From Candidatus Fredericiella danica (GTDB taxonomy: Bacteria; Chloroflexota; Anaerolineae; Caldilineales; Caldilineaceae), in NCBI GenBank assembly GCA_016713335.1, contig JADJPH010000003.1:1-64000 (forward strand): 64,000 nucleotides of DNA, read 5' to 3'. The first letter of the stretch is position 1. Every line of letters begins with the position of its first letter. Shown piece after piece: positions 1 through 17,965 of the stretch. A model generated the notes under the pieces. That model saw only the letters and a list, made by a program, of their open reading frames with translations. It was not told the DNA's origin and searched no databases. A program made the translations under genes and the position numbers.

Positions 1-8954
<8,954 letters not shown>

Positions 8955-9087
8955 CGTTATCACTCCCTTTTAGGTCCGGAGAAGTTCACCGCAGAAGTGC
9001 AGCGCGACCTCTGAGCACCGGGCGAAAGTGGGGAGTATAAAGACCTTCCCCAGGTGCTCATTGGGCGCGCTGCGCCCTGCATTTTAT

Positions 9088-10719
9088 TTACTCGGCTGGA
9101 AACGTCTCGACGAGCTTTTTGCCGGCGACATCCATGTCTTCGAGCAACCCTGCCTGTGCTGCATAAATGGCAGGCAGGTTCAGGGAAGAGGCCAGGTCTG
9201 GATCGGTCTGGCCGCCGCCAATGGTCCAGCGCAGTCCATCCGTCGCAATCTTAAGTGCGGCATCGCGCGCATGGATCCGGCTCATGGTTTGCAGCGTCTC
9301 CGGCGAGAATCGCAAGGCATCGGACGGCTGATTGACGGAGCGCTCGGCGAAGACTGCCGCCGTCTCTGCAAAGGCGATCAACTCACCCAGGCGGAACAGT
9401 ACATGCTGGTTGCGGGTGAGGCGATCGATGCGGGCGCGTTCCAGGATGACGGCCAGGGCGCGGAGCGCAAGTGCGGCCGTGGAGGCGCCACCGGCGTTGT
9501 TGGTGTGCGCAACGGCATCCATCCTGGCGGCCCAATCGTTGTAGTAGGCGCCCTTGGTCTTCAGGTGGAACTGCCAGCGATCGCGGCTGATGGTCCACTC
9601 CATGATCTCCGAAGTGCCTTCGTAGATCGTGGTGATGCGCACGTCGCGCTTGAATTTCTCGACCATGTATTCTTTGGTGTAGCCATAGCCACCCAATGCC
9701 TGGATTGCGTCTTCCGCTGCCTTATTGCCGGCTTCCGTCGCCAGGTACTTGGCGACCGCGCCTTCGGTTTGCTGATTTGGATCGCCGGCGTCGATGCGCT
9801 CTGCGGTCCATTCAATATAGGCGCGTGAGGCCTCGAGTCGTACGGCATTCGGGACAATCAACTTGTCCATGTAGCCCTGCTTCTCGTTGAGCGTTGCACC
9901 GCCCTGGACGCGCGTCTGGCTGTAGCGAATTGCCCGTTTCAGGGCCGCCCAACCGGCGCCCAGTCCAAATGCCGCCACCATCAGGCGGGTATAGCCAAAG
10001 ACCGCCTGTGCCTGGGCCATACCCTGGCCTTCGACGAAGCCCATCAAGTGATCGGCATCGACGTAGACATCTTCCAGGAAGAGCGCGGCCGTATTGCTGA
10101 GGCGGATGCCGTGCTTGTCTTCCGGTTTGTTCTTGCTGAAGCCTTCGGCATCCTTTTCAACCACGAACCAGGAGGGACCGCCGGGCGCCTGGGCCAGGAT
10201 CGTATAGATCTCGGCGACGCCGCCATTGGAGATCCACTGTTTTCTGCCCGTGATCTTGTAGCCCTTGAGCGTGCCATTGTCATCCAGCACCGGTACGGCC
10301 TTGGTCTTCAACTGCGCCAGGTCAGAACCGGCCTGGGGTTCGGTGGCGCCGTAGGCGACCAACAGCCCCTCATTGGCGATCCGGCTCATCCAGTGGTGCG
10401 CTTGCTCCCTGGTGCCGCCCACGATGATTGGGTCCGCACCTAAAAATGTGGCGAGCACGCCGGTGGCGATGCCGACGTCAATGCCGGCCATGGCTTCGGA
10501 GACGCGATAGACATCGTAGGCGCTGCCGCCCAGGCCTTCATCCTCTTCCGAAATGAAGACCAGGTGCAGACCGATGTTGTTGTAGAGATCGGCGAGCACC
10601 TCGTTGGGAAAACGGTCTTCGTGGTCCAGTTTCAGGAGAAATTCAGGGGTGAGCTTTTTTTCTGCGTACTTATTGAGCGTGGAGAGAATCTGGTCGAGTT
10701 CGTGACGGTCAATAGCCAT
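9088..10719 (-). CDS. Acyl-CoA dehydrogenase family protein
   Basis: FAD enzyme that oxidises an acyl thioester at C2-C3. The intact 543-residue frame has the N-terminal helical domain, YGATEPQAGSDLAQLKT (flavin/substrate loop, ~125-145), GRKQWISNGG, and the C-terminal IYEGTSEIM holding the usual catalytic Glu (~385). A long C-terminal extension (~400-543) makes it larger than the 380-residue short/medium-chain enzymes, as in the ~600-residue family branch. ATG 10719 is preceded by AGGAGG at 9-nt spacing; the upstream TTG lies inside that spacing. It lies 5' of the megasynthase in the same orientation with a 134-bp gap, so co-transcription and a role in modifying its acyl chain are plausible inferences. 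No frameshift. Confidence 0.93.
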   Translation of the reverse strand: MAIDRHELDQILSTLNKYAEKKLTPEFLLKLDHEDRFPNEVLADLYNNIGLHLVFISEEDEGLGGSAYDVYRVSEAMAGIDVGIATGVLATFLGADPIIVGGTREQAHHWMSRIANEGLLVAYGATEPQAGSDLAQLKTKAVPVLDDNGTLKGYKITGRKQWISNGGVAEIYTILAQAPGGPSWFVVEKDAEGFSKNKPEDKHGIRLSNTAALFLEDVYVDADHLMGFVEGQGMAQAQAVFGYTRLMVAAFGLGAGWAALKRAIRYSQTRVQGGATLNEKQGYMDKLIVPNAVRLEASRAYIEWTAERIDAGDPNQQTEGAVAKYLATEAGNKAAEDAIQALGGYGYTKEYMVEKFKRDVRITTIYEGTSEIMEWTISRDRWQFHLKTKGAYYNDWAARMDAVAHTNNAGGASTAALALRALAVILERARIDRLTRNQHVLFRLGELIAFAETAAVFAERSVNQPSDALRFSPETLQTMSRIHARDAALKIATDGLRWTIGGGQTDPDLASSLNLPAIYAAQAGLLEDMDVAGKKLVETFPAE

Positions 10720-10864
10720 GTACAAAGTCCTCCTATGGTTCCGGGTGTTCTACTGATCTTCTGCATTTGCCCTCTGCCGCTGATAAACCAGGCTTCAGAG
10801 ATAAAGACAACCTCAAACGCGATCGCTCAGCGCTTCGGATGATGATTCCGGCACTCAGTGTACT

Positions 10865-10880
10865 TGTGAAAAGTGTCACA
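10865..10880. promoter_or_regulatory. CRP/FNR-type operator palindrome
   Basis: TGTGA-N6-TCACA with both half sites perfect, 146 bp upstream of the acyl-CoA dehydrogenase start. This matches the classical Crp-family consensus exactly. A Crp/Fnr regulator is encoded at 52779-53513, but a link is only an inference. Confidence 0.5.
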
Positions 10881-10908
10881 GATTAGGGGCATGCGTAATA
10901 GCGTGGGT

Positions 10909-10930
10909 GGGACAAGTGTCACTTTGTCCC
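10909..10930. repeat. Inverted repeat GGGACAA-N8-TTGTCCC
   Basis: Seven perfectly paired bases per arm. The loop contains GTGTCAC, which also occurs in the adjacent CRP-like palindrome. Either a second operator or a hairpin; no T tract follows. Confidence 0.4.
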
Positions 10931-11082
10931 TAAGGGGAGGGTGGGCCAGGTGGCAGCACACGGGGTGGGAGTTTAGATTACTGGGGAGAGGCTGTCAAGG
11001 GAGGAAAAAGTGGAGGGGGCGGGAGAAGGGAGGAAATCGTCAATCGTCGATTGGTATATGGGCGAGGCGAGAAGCCAATAGC
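10931..11082. other. Purine-rich intergenic DNA without a visible gene
   Basis: A G/A-rich tract (GGGGAGGGTGGG, GGGGCGGGAGAAGGGAGG) between the operator region and the lipoprotein terminator. No coding frame with a ribosome site was seen. Confidence 0.5.
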
Positions 11083-11111
11083 AAAAGGGCGCCGACATTT
11101 GGTCGGCGCCC
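11083..11111 (-). terminator. Rho-independent terminator of the lipoprotein gene
   Basis: A perfect 10-bp stem (GGGCGCCGAC/GTCGGCGCCC) with a 5-nt loop, followed on the minus strand by TTTT. It starts 23 bp after the stop at 11134. Confidence 0.85.
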
Positions 11112-11133
11112 TAAACGATCGTGATGGTAGGTC

Positions 11134-12164
11134 TTACTGCGGCAGGTTGATTGTGACGTCGAGTTTGGCCGTCTGCAAGATGGGGGCGGCGTCGGCCACC
11201 TGCTGCAGGGTTTCGAGCGTACCGTCATCCAGGTTGGCCAGTGCCTTGAGCACGCCACCCTCAATGCCCAGCGTGGCCAGGTTGGCGAACTCGCCACGGT
11301 TCCAGAGAATCGTGGGCATTTCCTTGCCGTTGATGCTCAGGTTCAACCCGTCAGCGGAGTTCTTGATGGTGAGCGACTGGATGCCCAGTTTCTTGATCGA
11401 GTCCAACTGATCTGCGGGCAAGGAGATGGCGCCGGCCGGGATCTGTGACAATATAAAGGGAGCAAGGCCCTCGAGTGTGCCAGCGCCTGCAGCGTCGAAG
11501 GTGACTTTGAGGGGCGGCAGACCGGCAAGCAAACCACCCAGCAACGCGCTCATATTCTTCAGGTTGTCGGGCAGCAGCGCCGTCAATGCAGCCGGTGCGG
11601 CGGCCTTGGCATCGGCCATCAGTTGTTTGGCATCAGGGGCATCGGCAATGAGCGGCAACTCTTCGGCGCCCTCGGCGGTCGGGATGCGCATCACGATACC
11701 CACGCTCATGTTGCTGAGCACCGGCACGAGATCCTTGATCTGCTTGGCCGAGGGATCATCCATGTTGCCCAGGAAGTCGCCCATGTTGGCCAGGGTTTCA
11801 GGCGTCCACGCGATGGAAAGAAGTGACTGGCCGTTGGCGTAGACACTCAAGCCAGCCGGCGTGATGTTTGCCAGAATGTTCTGCACACCGGCATCTTGCA
11901 GTTGCTTGATCTGCTCCGGTGTCCGGTCCAGCGCGGACAAGTCCGTGCCGAGCAGCGCGCCCAACTGGCTGATGGCGGCGCCGCTGATGCTGGCATTGCC
12001 CTGTTCGTCGTAATCAATATAGATCGCCGGCAAGTCTACGACGAGTTGTTCGTTCGTCGAGGTCTCAGCCAGCTTTCCCTGATCCGGCGCGGACCGCAAG
12101 CGGTTAGCAGCAGTGCGCCAATCATGAGCATTGTAAAGAGCAGGGTCAGCCGTCTTTTCTGCAT
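11134..12164 (-). CDS. Secreted lipoprotein of unknown function (one apparent frameshift)
   Basis: Starts at ATG 12164 (GGAGGATTTCCT upstream) with a lipoprotein signal: MQKRRLTLLF, a hydrophobic core and LLTAC lipobox. A missing base near 12090 (CGGTCC for CGGTTCC fits) shifts it out of frame with the remaining ~320 residues, which begin APDQGKLAET. The mature part is rich in Leu/Ala/Asn with repeated amphipathic segments (AISQLGALLG, PDNLKNMSALLGGL) and no motif I recognise. Probably anchored on the outer face of the membrane. It has its own terminator and is divergent from lysC. Function unknown. Confidence 0.75.
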
Positions 12165-12363
12165 AGGAAATCCTCCGTCTTCGCTTCGCTTTTTGCTCAG
12201 ATCGTTTCTTGGGCGTCCCCTCAATGGTACGCCGGGTTCCCAATTGCAATGGATGGGGAAAACCGAAATGCCTTTTCAGCATTTCGCTGCCATTGTAACA
12301 CAGTGAGATGGTTTGTCCAACGGGCTTTCAAGGGGTGCAAAGATGAGAGGATAAGGTTCTGGT

Positions 12364-12392
12364 TTGACACGTTGGGGTGCTCCTGCTATAGT
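12364..12392 (+). promoter_or_regulatory. Sigma-70-type promoter of the lysC leader
   Basis: TTGACA (12364-12369), 17-bp spacer, TATAGT (12387-12392). Predicted start near 12399, about 17 nt before the riboswitch P1. Confidence 0.8.
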
Positions 12393-12415
12393 CCCGTGCA
12401 AATTGAATCGTTGGA

Positions 12416-12526
12416 CTCTTATCCAGAGAGGTGGAGGGATCGGCCCTGTGAAGCCTCGGCAACCTGGGCGCCAGCAATGGCGTACCGCGGTGCCAATTCC
12501 GGCAGAATGGTTCTGGAAGATGAGAG
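12416..12526 (+). promoter_or_regulatory. SAM-I riboswitch (S-box) aptamer
   Basis: P1 pairs CTCTTATC (12416-12423) with GATGAGAG (12519-12526), all eight positions with one G-U. Between them are the S-box landmarks: AGAGAGGTGGAGGGA, GGCCCTGTGAAGCC, CGGCAACC and GGTGCCAATTCC followed by GGCAGAA. It binds S-adenosylmethionine and in the family shuts down downstream methionine/aspartate-pathway genes. GAGAGG of P1 can alternatively pair with CCTCTC of the terminator at 12549. Confidence 0.95.
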
Positions 12527-12548
12527 GTCGCTTGATGCCGCGTGTATC

Positions 12549-12583
12549 ATCCCTCTCGCCTGTCCGACGAGGGGGATTTTTTT
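12549..12583 (+). terminator. Riboswitch expression-platform terminator
   Basis: Stem ATCCCTCTCG / CGACGAGGGGGAT followed by T7, 60 bp before the lysC start. Its 5' arm is complementary to the 3' strand of P1 (GAGAGG), the usual SAM-on/transcription-off switch. Confidence 0.85.
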
Positions 12584-12642
12584 ATCGTGCGTCGGTGCGA
12601 CGTGAACAAAAGCATATTTTCGGTTGGCGTAGGAGCAAAACC

Positions 12643-14103
12643 ATGATCGTCATGAAATTTGGCGGGACCTCAGTGGGCAGCGCTGATGCGTTTGCACAGG
12701 TAGCGAGCATCGTAAAAGATAAAGCTGCCCAGCAGGCCGCCACTGCGCGGCCGGGGGTGGTGGTTGTCACCAGCGCCATGTCTGGCGTCACGAACATGTT
12801 GATTGAGGCGGCGCAAAAGGCGGCACGCGGCGACGAAGAGTTTTATCAGAAACAACAAGAGAGCCTGCTGCTCAAGCATCAGGTGGTGGTCGGTCGCTTG
12901 ATCGAAGATGGCGCCGAGCGCGCAGCGCTGACGCGAATTTTTGAACAGCGGCTGCGCGAGTTTGATCGCTTGTGCGGCAGTATTGCGGTGCTAGGGGAAC
13001 TGACGAACCGCGGGCTTGATGTCGTCAGCGGGCTTGGTGAACGGATGGCAGCGCCGCTGTTGGCGGCGGTGCTCCGCGCCAGTGGCACGCGGGCGGAATA
13101 TGTGGATGCCACTGAGTTGATCACGACCGACAACAACTTTGGCAGCGCGGTCCCGTTGATGGAGCAGACTGAGAAGGATTGCCGGGAAATTTTGCTGCCG
13201 ATGCTCGAGGAGGGCATCGTGCCGGTCATCACCGGTTTCATTGGCGCAACTGTCGAGGGCGTGCCGACCACGTTGGGACGCGGCGGCTCCGGACTATTCG
13301 GGGGCGATTATTGGCGCCGCGATCGACGTGGACGAGATCGAAATCTGGACCGATGTGAATGGCGTCATGACCGCCGATCCCCGCAGTGTCCCGAACGCAC
13401 GCAGTCTGCGCCAGTTGAGCTATGAAGAGGTCGCCGAGCTGGCCTATTACGGCGCGAAGGTGCTGCATCCGAAAACGGTCACACCGGCCATCGAAAAGAA
13501 GATCCCGGTGCGCGTGCTGAACACATTTGAGCCTTCGCATCCCGGCACCGTCATTCTGGAACGGGCACAGGTGGATGCCAAAGGCACTGTGAAGGCCATT
13601 ACGGCGATCCGGCAGATGAACCTGAGCACGGTGAGTGGTCGGGGCATGATGGGGGGTGCCGGGTATCGCCGCACGGACCTTTGGCGCGGTGGCCCCGCAC
13701 CGGCGCCAATGTACTGATGATCAGCCAGAGCAGCAGCGAGCAGAGTATCTGCTTTGTGGTGCCGGAGAGCAGCGCCGATGCGGTCATCAAGGAACTGCAG
13801 GACGAGTTCAGGCGCGAGTTGGAGCGACAGTACATCGACCGGATCTTCGGGCTGCAACATATTAATATTGTCGCCGTCGTGGGGAGTGGGATGCGCGGGA
13901 CGCCTGGGCTGGCCGCACGGGTGTTTACTGCCGTGGCAACGCATGGGATCAACGTTGTGGCGATTGCGCAAGGGTCAAGCGAGGCCAACATCAGTCTCGT
14001 CGTTGTCGATGCGGAGGTGACCGAGGCCGTGCGCGCCATCCATGAGATCTTTGAACTTCATCTGCCGACCGAAGAACGAAAGCACGAATGGTTGGTGAAG
14101 TAG
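12643..14103 (+). CDS. lysC: Aspartate kinase (three apparent indels)
   Basis: Phosphorylates aspartate, the first step to lysine, threonine and methionine. ATG 12643 has AGGAG 7 nt upstream and begins with MKFGGTSVG, the kinase signature. The N-terminal kinase domain (~1-300) includes TLGRGGSDYSGAIIGA and EIWTDVNGVMTADPR; two C-terminal ACT domains follow (~320-480, with LMISQSSSEQSICFVV and VVAIAQGSSEANISLVV). The frame is broken near 13287 (extra G in CTCCGGAC), 13650 (G6 for G5) and 13692 (GCCCCG for GCCCG); removing these restores a continuous ~486-residue enzyme. Under control of the SAM-I riboswitch. The length with two ACT domains fits the monofunctional, feedback-sensitive type. Confidence 0.93.
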
Positions 14104-14191
14104 CGCAGGAACCTTTGGTCAATTTGATGTTCAATTGATCATCACCGTGTTATAATGGCGCACCGTTTCGTCGGAGGGTTGGGGATAGGCC

Positions 14192-15311
14192 ATGCACGAA
14201 TTGCCGGTAGTCTTATTAGGTCTAGGGAGTGTTGGGCGAGCGCTGGTGCGCCAAATCGTAGGAAATCGTGCTCTGCATGCGTCGGAGTACGGTCTCATCT
14301 TGCGTCTCCTGGCGGTCACCGATCGCGATGGTGCGGTCGTCAGTTTTGATGGTCGCGGGATCAGCGATGCGCAACTGCTGGACCTGATTGCCTACAAGGA
14401 GGGTCGTGGGCGTCTAGCGGATTTGCCGGCCGGCGGGCGGCAGGACGATCTTGCCGCCGTGATCGACGTTGCCGGTCAACCTGGCGCCGTCGTAGTGGAT
14501 TGCACCGCGACCGAAGAGACGGCTCCCGCGCTGTTGTACGCGCTTCATAAGAAATATAAGGTGGTGCTGGCCAACAAAAAGCCGCTCACCATTGACCAGG
14601 AGGGTATATGACCGGCTCACCAGAGCCGGCGCCACCGGGGATGAGCCGGGCACGCGGCAACTCGGGCGCACGCGTTGGGAAACGACGTGTGGTGCGGCGT
14701 TGCCGGTGATCGTGACGCTCAATCGCTTGCTGGCGAGTGGTGACAACGTGCGCCGGATTGCCGGGACCTTCAGCGGCACACTCGGCTATGTCATGACCGG
14801 TCTGGAAGCGGGGCGACCCTTCAGTGAGGTGGTGCGGGAGGCGCACAAACGTGGGTACACGGAGCCTGACCCGCGTGATGATCTCGGCGGTGTCGACGTT
14901 GCCCGCAAGGCGCTGATTCTGGCGCGGGGTCTCGGGTGGCGCATGGAGATGACGGACGTTCAGGTGCGCGGACTTTATCCTGCGGAGATGAGCCGGCTTT
15001 CGGTTGCACAATTCTTGGAGGCGCTGCCGGCGCTGGATGTGGAATTCGGCGACCGGGTGGCTACCGCCGCGGCGGACGGTAAAGTGCTCCGCTACGTCGC
15101 CACCATCGAAGATGGGAAATGCCGCGTGGGTCTCACGCTGGTCGACGCGGCGAGTCCCCTGGGGCGACTCACCGGCACTGATAACCTGGTGGAATTCTAC
15201 ACCGCATGGTATGACCCGAATCCGTTGGTGATCCAGGGCCGTGGCGCCGGGGCCGACGTAACGGCAAGCGGGGTGTTGAGCGACGTGGTGGAATTGGGGT
15301 ATACGAGTTAA
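14192..15311 (+). CDS. hom: Homoserine dehydrogenase (one apparent indel)
   Basis: NAD(P)-dependent reduction of aspartate semialdehyde to homoserine. Rossmann start VVLLGLGSVGRAL (~6-18), VVVDCTATEE and KKYKVVLANKKPLT (cofactor/substrate region), GTFSGTLGYVMTGLE, and the catalytic region EPDPRDDLGGVDVARKALIL. An extra G in GAGGG at 14602-14604 creates a premature TGA; with it removed the text reads QEVYDRLTRAGAT and the frame continues to 15311. No ACT domain. It follows lysC after 88 bp that contain TATAAT (14149-14154), so it may also have its own promoter. Confidence 0.93.
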
Positions 15312-15394
15312 TGAGAGATTCATGACAAGGCCTCAACGCAGAGGCGCGCGTGGCCTGGTTGAGTGGGATCGTGATCTCTAGGATTTTGGTGAAC

Positions 15395-16498
15395 ATGATG
15401 AACAACAAGATAAAAGTCGGCGTGTTGGGAGCCACCGGGGCGGTGGGGCAGCGCTTTGTGCAATTGTTGGATGGGCACCCCTGGTTTGAAATAACGGCGC
15501 TCTGTGCTTCGGATCGCAATGCAGGCAAGCGCTACTTCGACGCATGCCGGTGGAATCTGCGTGGTGACATGCCCGTGTCAGTGCGCGACATGATCCTGCA
15601 GGAATGCGAACCGGGGCCCGACTGCAAAATCGTCTTTAGCGCGCTGCCGGCAGAAATTGCCGGCGAGATCGAAGCCGAGTTTGCCGCGGCGGGTTATGTG
15701 GTATGCAGCAACTCGAGAAATCACCGGTATGATCCGGATGTGCCATTGTTGATTCCGGAAGTGAACCCGGAACATCTGGCATTGATCGACATCCAGCGGC
15801 GCAACCGCGGGTGGGAAGGGTATATTACGACCAACCCCAATTGCAGCACCACACATCTGGTCAGCGCACTGCATCCGCTGCATGAGCGATTCGGTGTGAC
15901 AAAGGTGTTCGTGGTGACCATGCAGGCGGTGAGCGGCGCCGGGTATCCAGGTGTAAGCAGTATGGACATCATGGACAACGTGATTCCGTACATTGGCGGC
16001 GAAGAAGACAAGATGGAGCAGAAGGAGCCACAGAAGCTGCTCGGCAAATTTGATGGCAAGGGCATCCAGTACGCGGAGATCGTGGTCAGCGCGCACTGCA
16101 ACCGGGTGCCCACGCGGAATGGCCATCTGGAGGCTGTCAGCGTGGAGTTCGCTGAGAAGCCGACCGAGGCGCAGATCTTGCAGGCATGGCGCGAGTACAA
16201 GCCACTGGCGCAACAGCTCAAGCTGCCGAGTGCGCCGCAGCCGGCCATCCTCTACGATGCCCGACAAGATCGCCCACAACCGCGGCTGGATCGTCTTGCC
16301 GGCAGCGTGCCTGGGATGGCGACGGTCATCGGTCGCTTGCGCCCCGACCCGTTGCTGCAGTATAAGTTCGTGGTGTTAGGGCACAATACAATTCGCGGGG
16401 CTGCGGGCGGGAGCCTGCTCAACGCCGAGTTGTTGGTTGCACAGGGCTATTTGGGCGAGAGGCCAAACGTTCTGGCAGAAAAAGTTCAGGTAGCGTAA
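15395..16498 (+). CDS. asd: Aspartate-semialdehyde dehydrogenase
   Basis: Reduces aspartyl phosphate to aspartate semialdehyde, linking LysC to Hom. Intact ~367-residue frame: KVGVLGATGAVGQRF (NADP loop, ~6-20), SNSRNHRYDPDVPLLIPEVN, catalytic TTNPNCSTTHLV (~145-156), HCNRVPTRNGHLE with the active-site His (~230) and a C-terminal GAAGGSLLNAELL. The SNSRNHR and HCNRVPTRNGH motifs are those of the archaeal/fungal-type subfamily. Start taken at ATG 15395 (next ATG 15398). It follows hom by 83 bp on the same strand. Confidence 0.95.
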   Translation: MMNNKIKVGVLGATGAVGQRFVQLLDGHPWFEITALCASDRNAGKRYFDACRWNLRGDMPVSVRDMILQECEPGPDCKIVFSALPAEIAGEIEAEFAAAGYVVCSNSRNHRYDPDVPLLIPEVNPEHLALIDIQRRNRGWEGYITTNPNCSTTHLVSALHPLHERFGVTKVFVVTMQAVSGAGYPGVSSMDIMDNVIPYIGGEEDKMEQKEPQKLLGKFDGKGIQYAEIVVSAHCNRVPTRNGHLEAVSVEFAEKPTEAQILQAWREYKPLAQQLKLPSAPQPAILYDARQDRPQPRLDRLAGSVPGMATVIGRLRPDPLLQYKFVVLGHNTIRGAAGGSLLNAELLVAQGYLGERPNVLAEKVQVA

Positions 16499-16503
16499 AA
16501 TAG

Positions 16504-16574
16504 TGCGTGGTGTATAGTGCGTGTAGACTACGCAGCAGGTTGGCGTAGGTAGGAATGCGGCTATGCACCACGCA
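16504..16574. repeat. Long inverted repeat between asd and the HAD gene
   Basis: TGCGTGGTGTATAG (16504-16517) pairs with CTATGCACCACGCA (16561-16574) at 13 of 14 positions; the 43-nt loop holds a smaller TGCGT/ACGCA hairpin (16518-16534). No T tract. Could be a MITE-like repeat or an mRNA processing hairpin. Confidence 0.6.
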
Positions 16575-16603
16575 GTATTGTGTTTTCGCAGAGGAGAATA
16601 TTC

Positions 16604-17816
16604 GTGCCATCCGCACAGCCAGCGAGTGTTTCCGTGGACAAACTAATTCCTGAATACCAAAATTTCGGCCGCGCCCACCTGGCCGACATATGCGAGAACT
16701 GGGTTGTCTATCGCAACCTCGAGCCCGTGGACAAGCGACTGCCTGGTCTGAAGAGCTCCTACTACGATATGGAGTTGCGGAACGAGTTGATCCCGCGCAA
16801 ACAGGATCAGGACTACGCCAAGGTCGCCACCTGGTTTTTGCGCCAGATGCAGCGTCTGCGCGGCGTGAAGACGCCGGTGAGTGAAGTATTGTTCATCGGC
16901 GACACGCTGTTCAATGACAGTCAGGCCTATAAGAACATCCGCAAGTATACGAATTGGCAAGGTTCCTGCTTTATTTGTTCTGAGCGGGTCGAACAGGCGC
17001 CTGAGTACAGCGTCGATGATGCGAACGTTTTCACGGCGAATCGGTGGAGTGCCCTGGCCGATTGGGTTCGTTGGTTGCGCGCCGAGGGGCTTCACCTCGA
17101 TGAGCGCACCGCTGTGATTATTGACATTGACAAGACGGCGCTTGGCGCCAAAGGGCGCAACGACAAAGGTCATCGATCGGGCACGGCTGAACGGCATCTT
17201 CCGGACGATGGATGCTGTGCTGGGCGCGGAATTTAACGCCACCGAATTTGAACGCGACTATGCCGAACTTAATCGTTCCAAGTATCACCTATTGACGGCT
17301 GATAACCAGGACTATCTGGCGTACATCTGTCTTGTGCTCAATACGAACTTGATCAGCCTCGATGAGGTGATGCGCGAGGTTGAGACCAGCAGTCTGGACA
17401 ACTTCGAGCAGTTCATCCGCTGGGTGAACAGTCGCATGATGATCAATCCTGCCGCGGGCGAACTGCTGCGCGAGGTGCACGAAGCGGTCAATGCCAGCGT
17501 CCGCGTCGGTGATCCAACCCCGTTCAAGCGTTTCCGGCGCCAGGAATTTGTCTGCACATTGGAGCATATGGGCAATCTGCCCGACACGGCCACCGTGCCC
17601 GAATTGCTGCAGGGCGAGATCACGCTCACGGAAGAGGTTTATCAACTGGCGCAGTGGTTGCGGGCACGTGGCGCGATTATGCTCTGTTTGAGCGACAAGC
17701 CGGACGAGGCCTCGATGCCCCATCCGCGCATCTCACCTGAATTGCAGCCGCTGCACATAGCCGAGACCCATCGCGTGGGCGTCAGTATCCAGAATGAACT
17801 GGACGAGATCAGTTGA
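16604..17816 (+). CDS. HAD-superfamily-like protein of unknown function (one apparent indel)
   Basis: About 404 residues once an extra G near 17166 (AAAGGTC for AAAGTC) is removed. VIIDIDKTALGAKGRND (~175-190) matches HAD motif I (DxDxT) and MLCLSDKPDEAS (~360) resembles motif II with its Ser. The N-terminal part carries SEVLFIGDTLFNDSQAY, itself like a HAD motif IV, so the fold may be permuted or doubled. GTG 16604 is chosen because GAGGAG lies 7 nt upstream. No signal peptide. Between asd and ftsH on the same strand. Substrate unknown; a phosphatase or phosphotransferase is a reasonable guess. Confidence 0.7.
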
Positions 17817-17965
17817 GGCTCGTAACAGACGTTACGGAATGGACCGGCAAGTTGCGATAAGATAATATCGACTCGAAGCACCTGCAACGGCGAGTGAACC
17901 TAACCGTCGAAGCAGGCGTTACTCTTTCGGTGTGCAAAAAGTCTGGCGATCACTTGTGAGCACGA

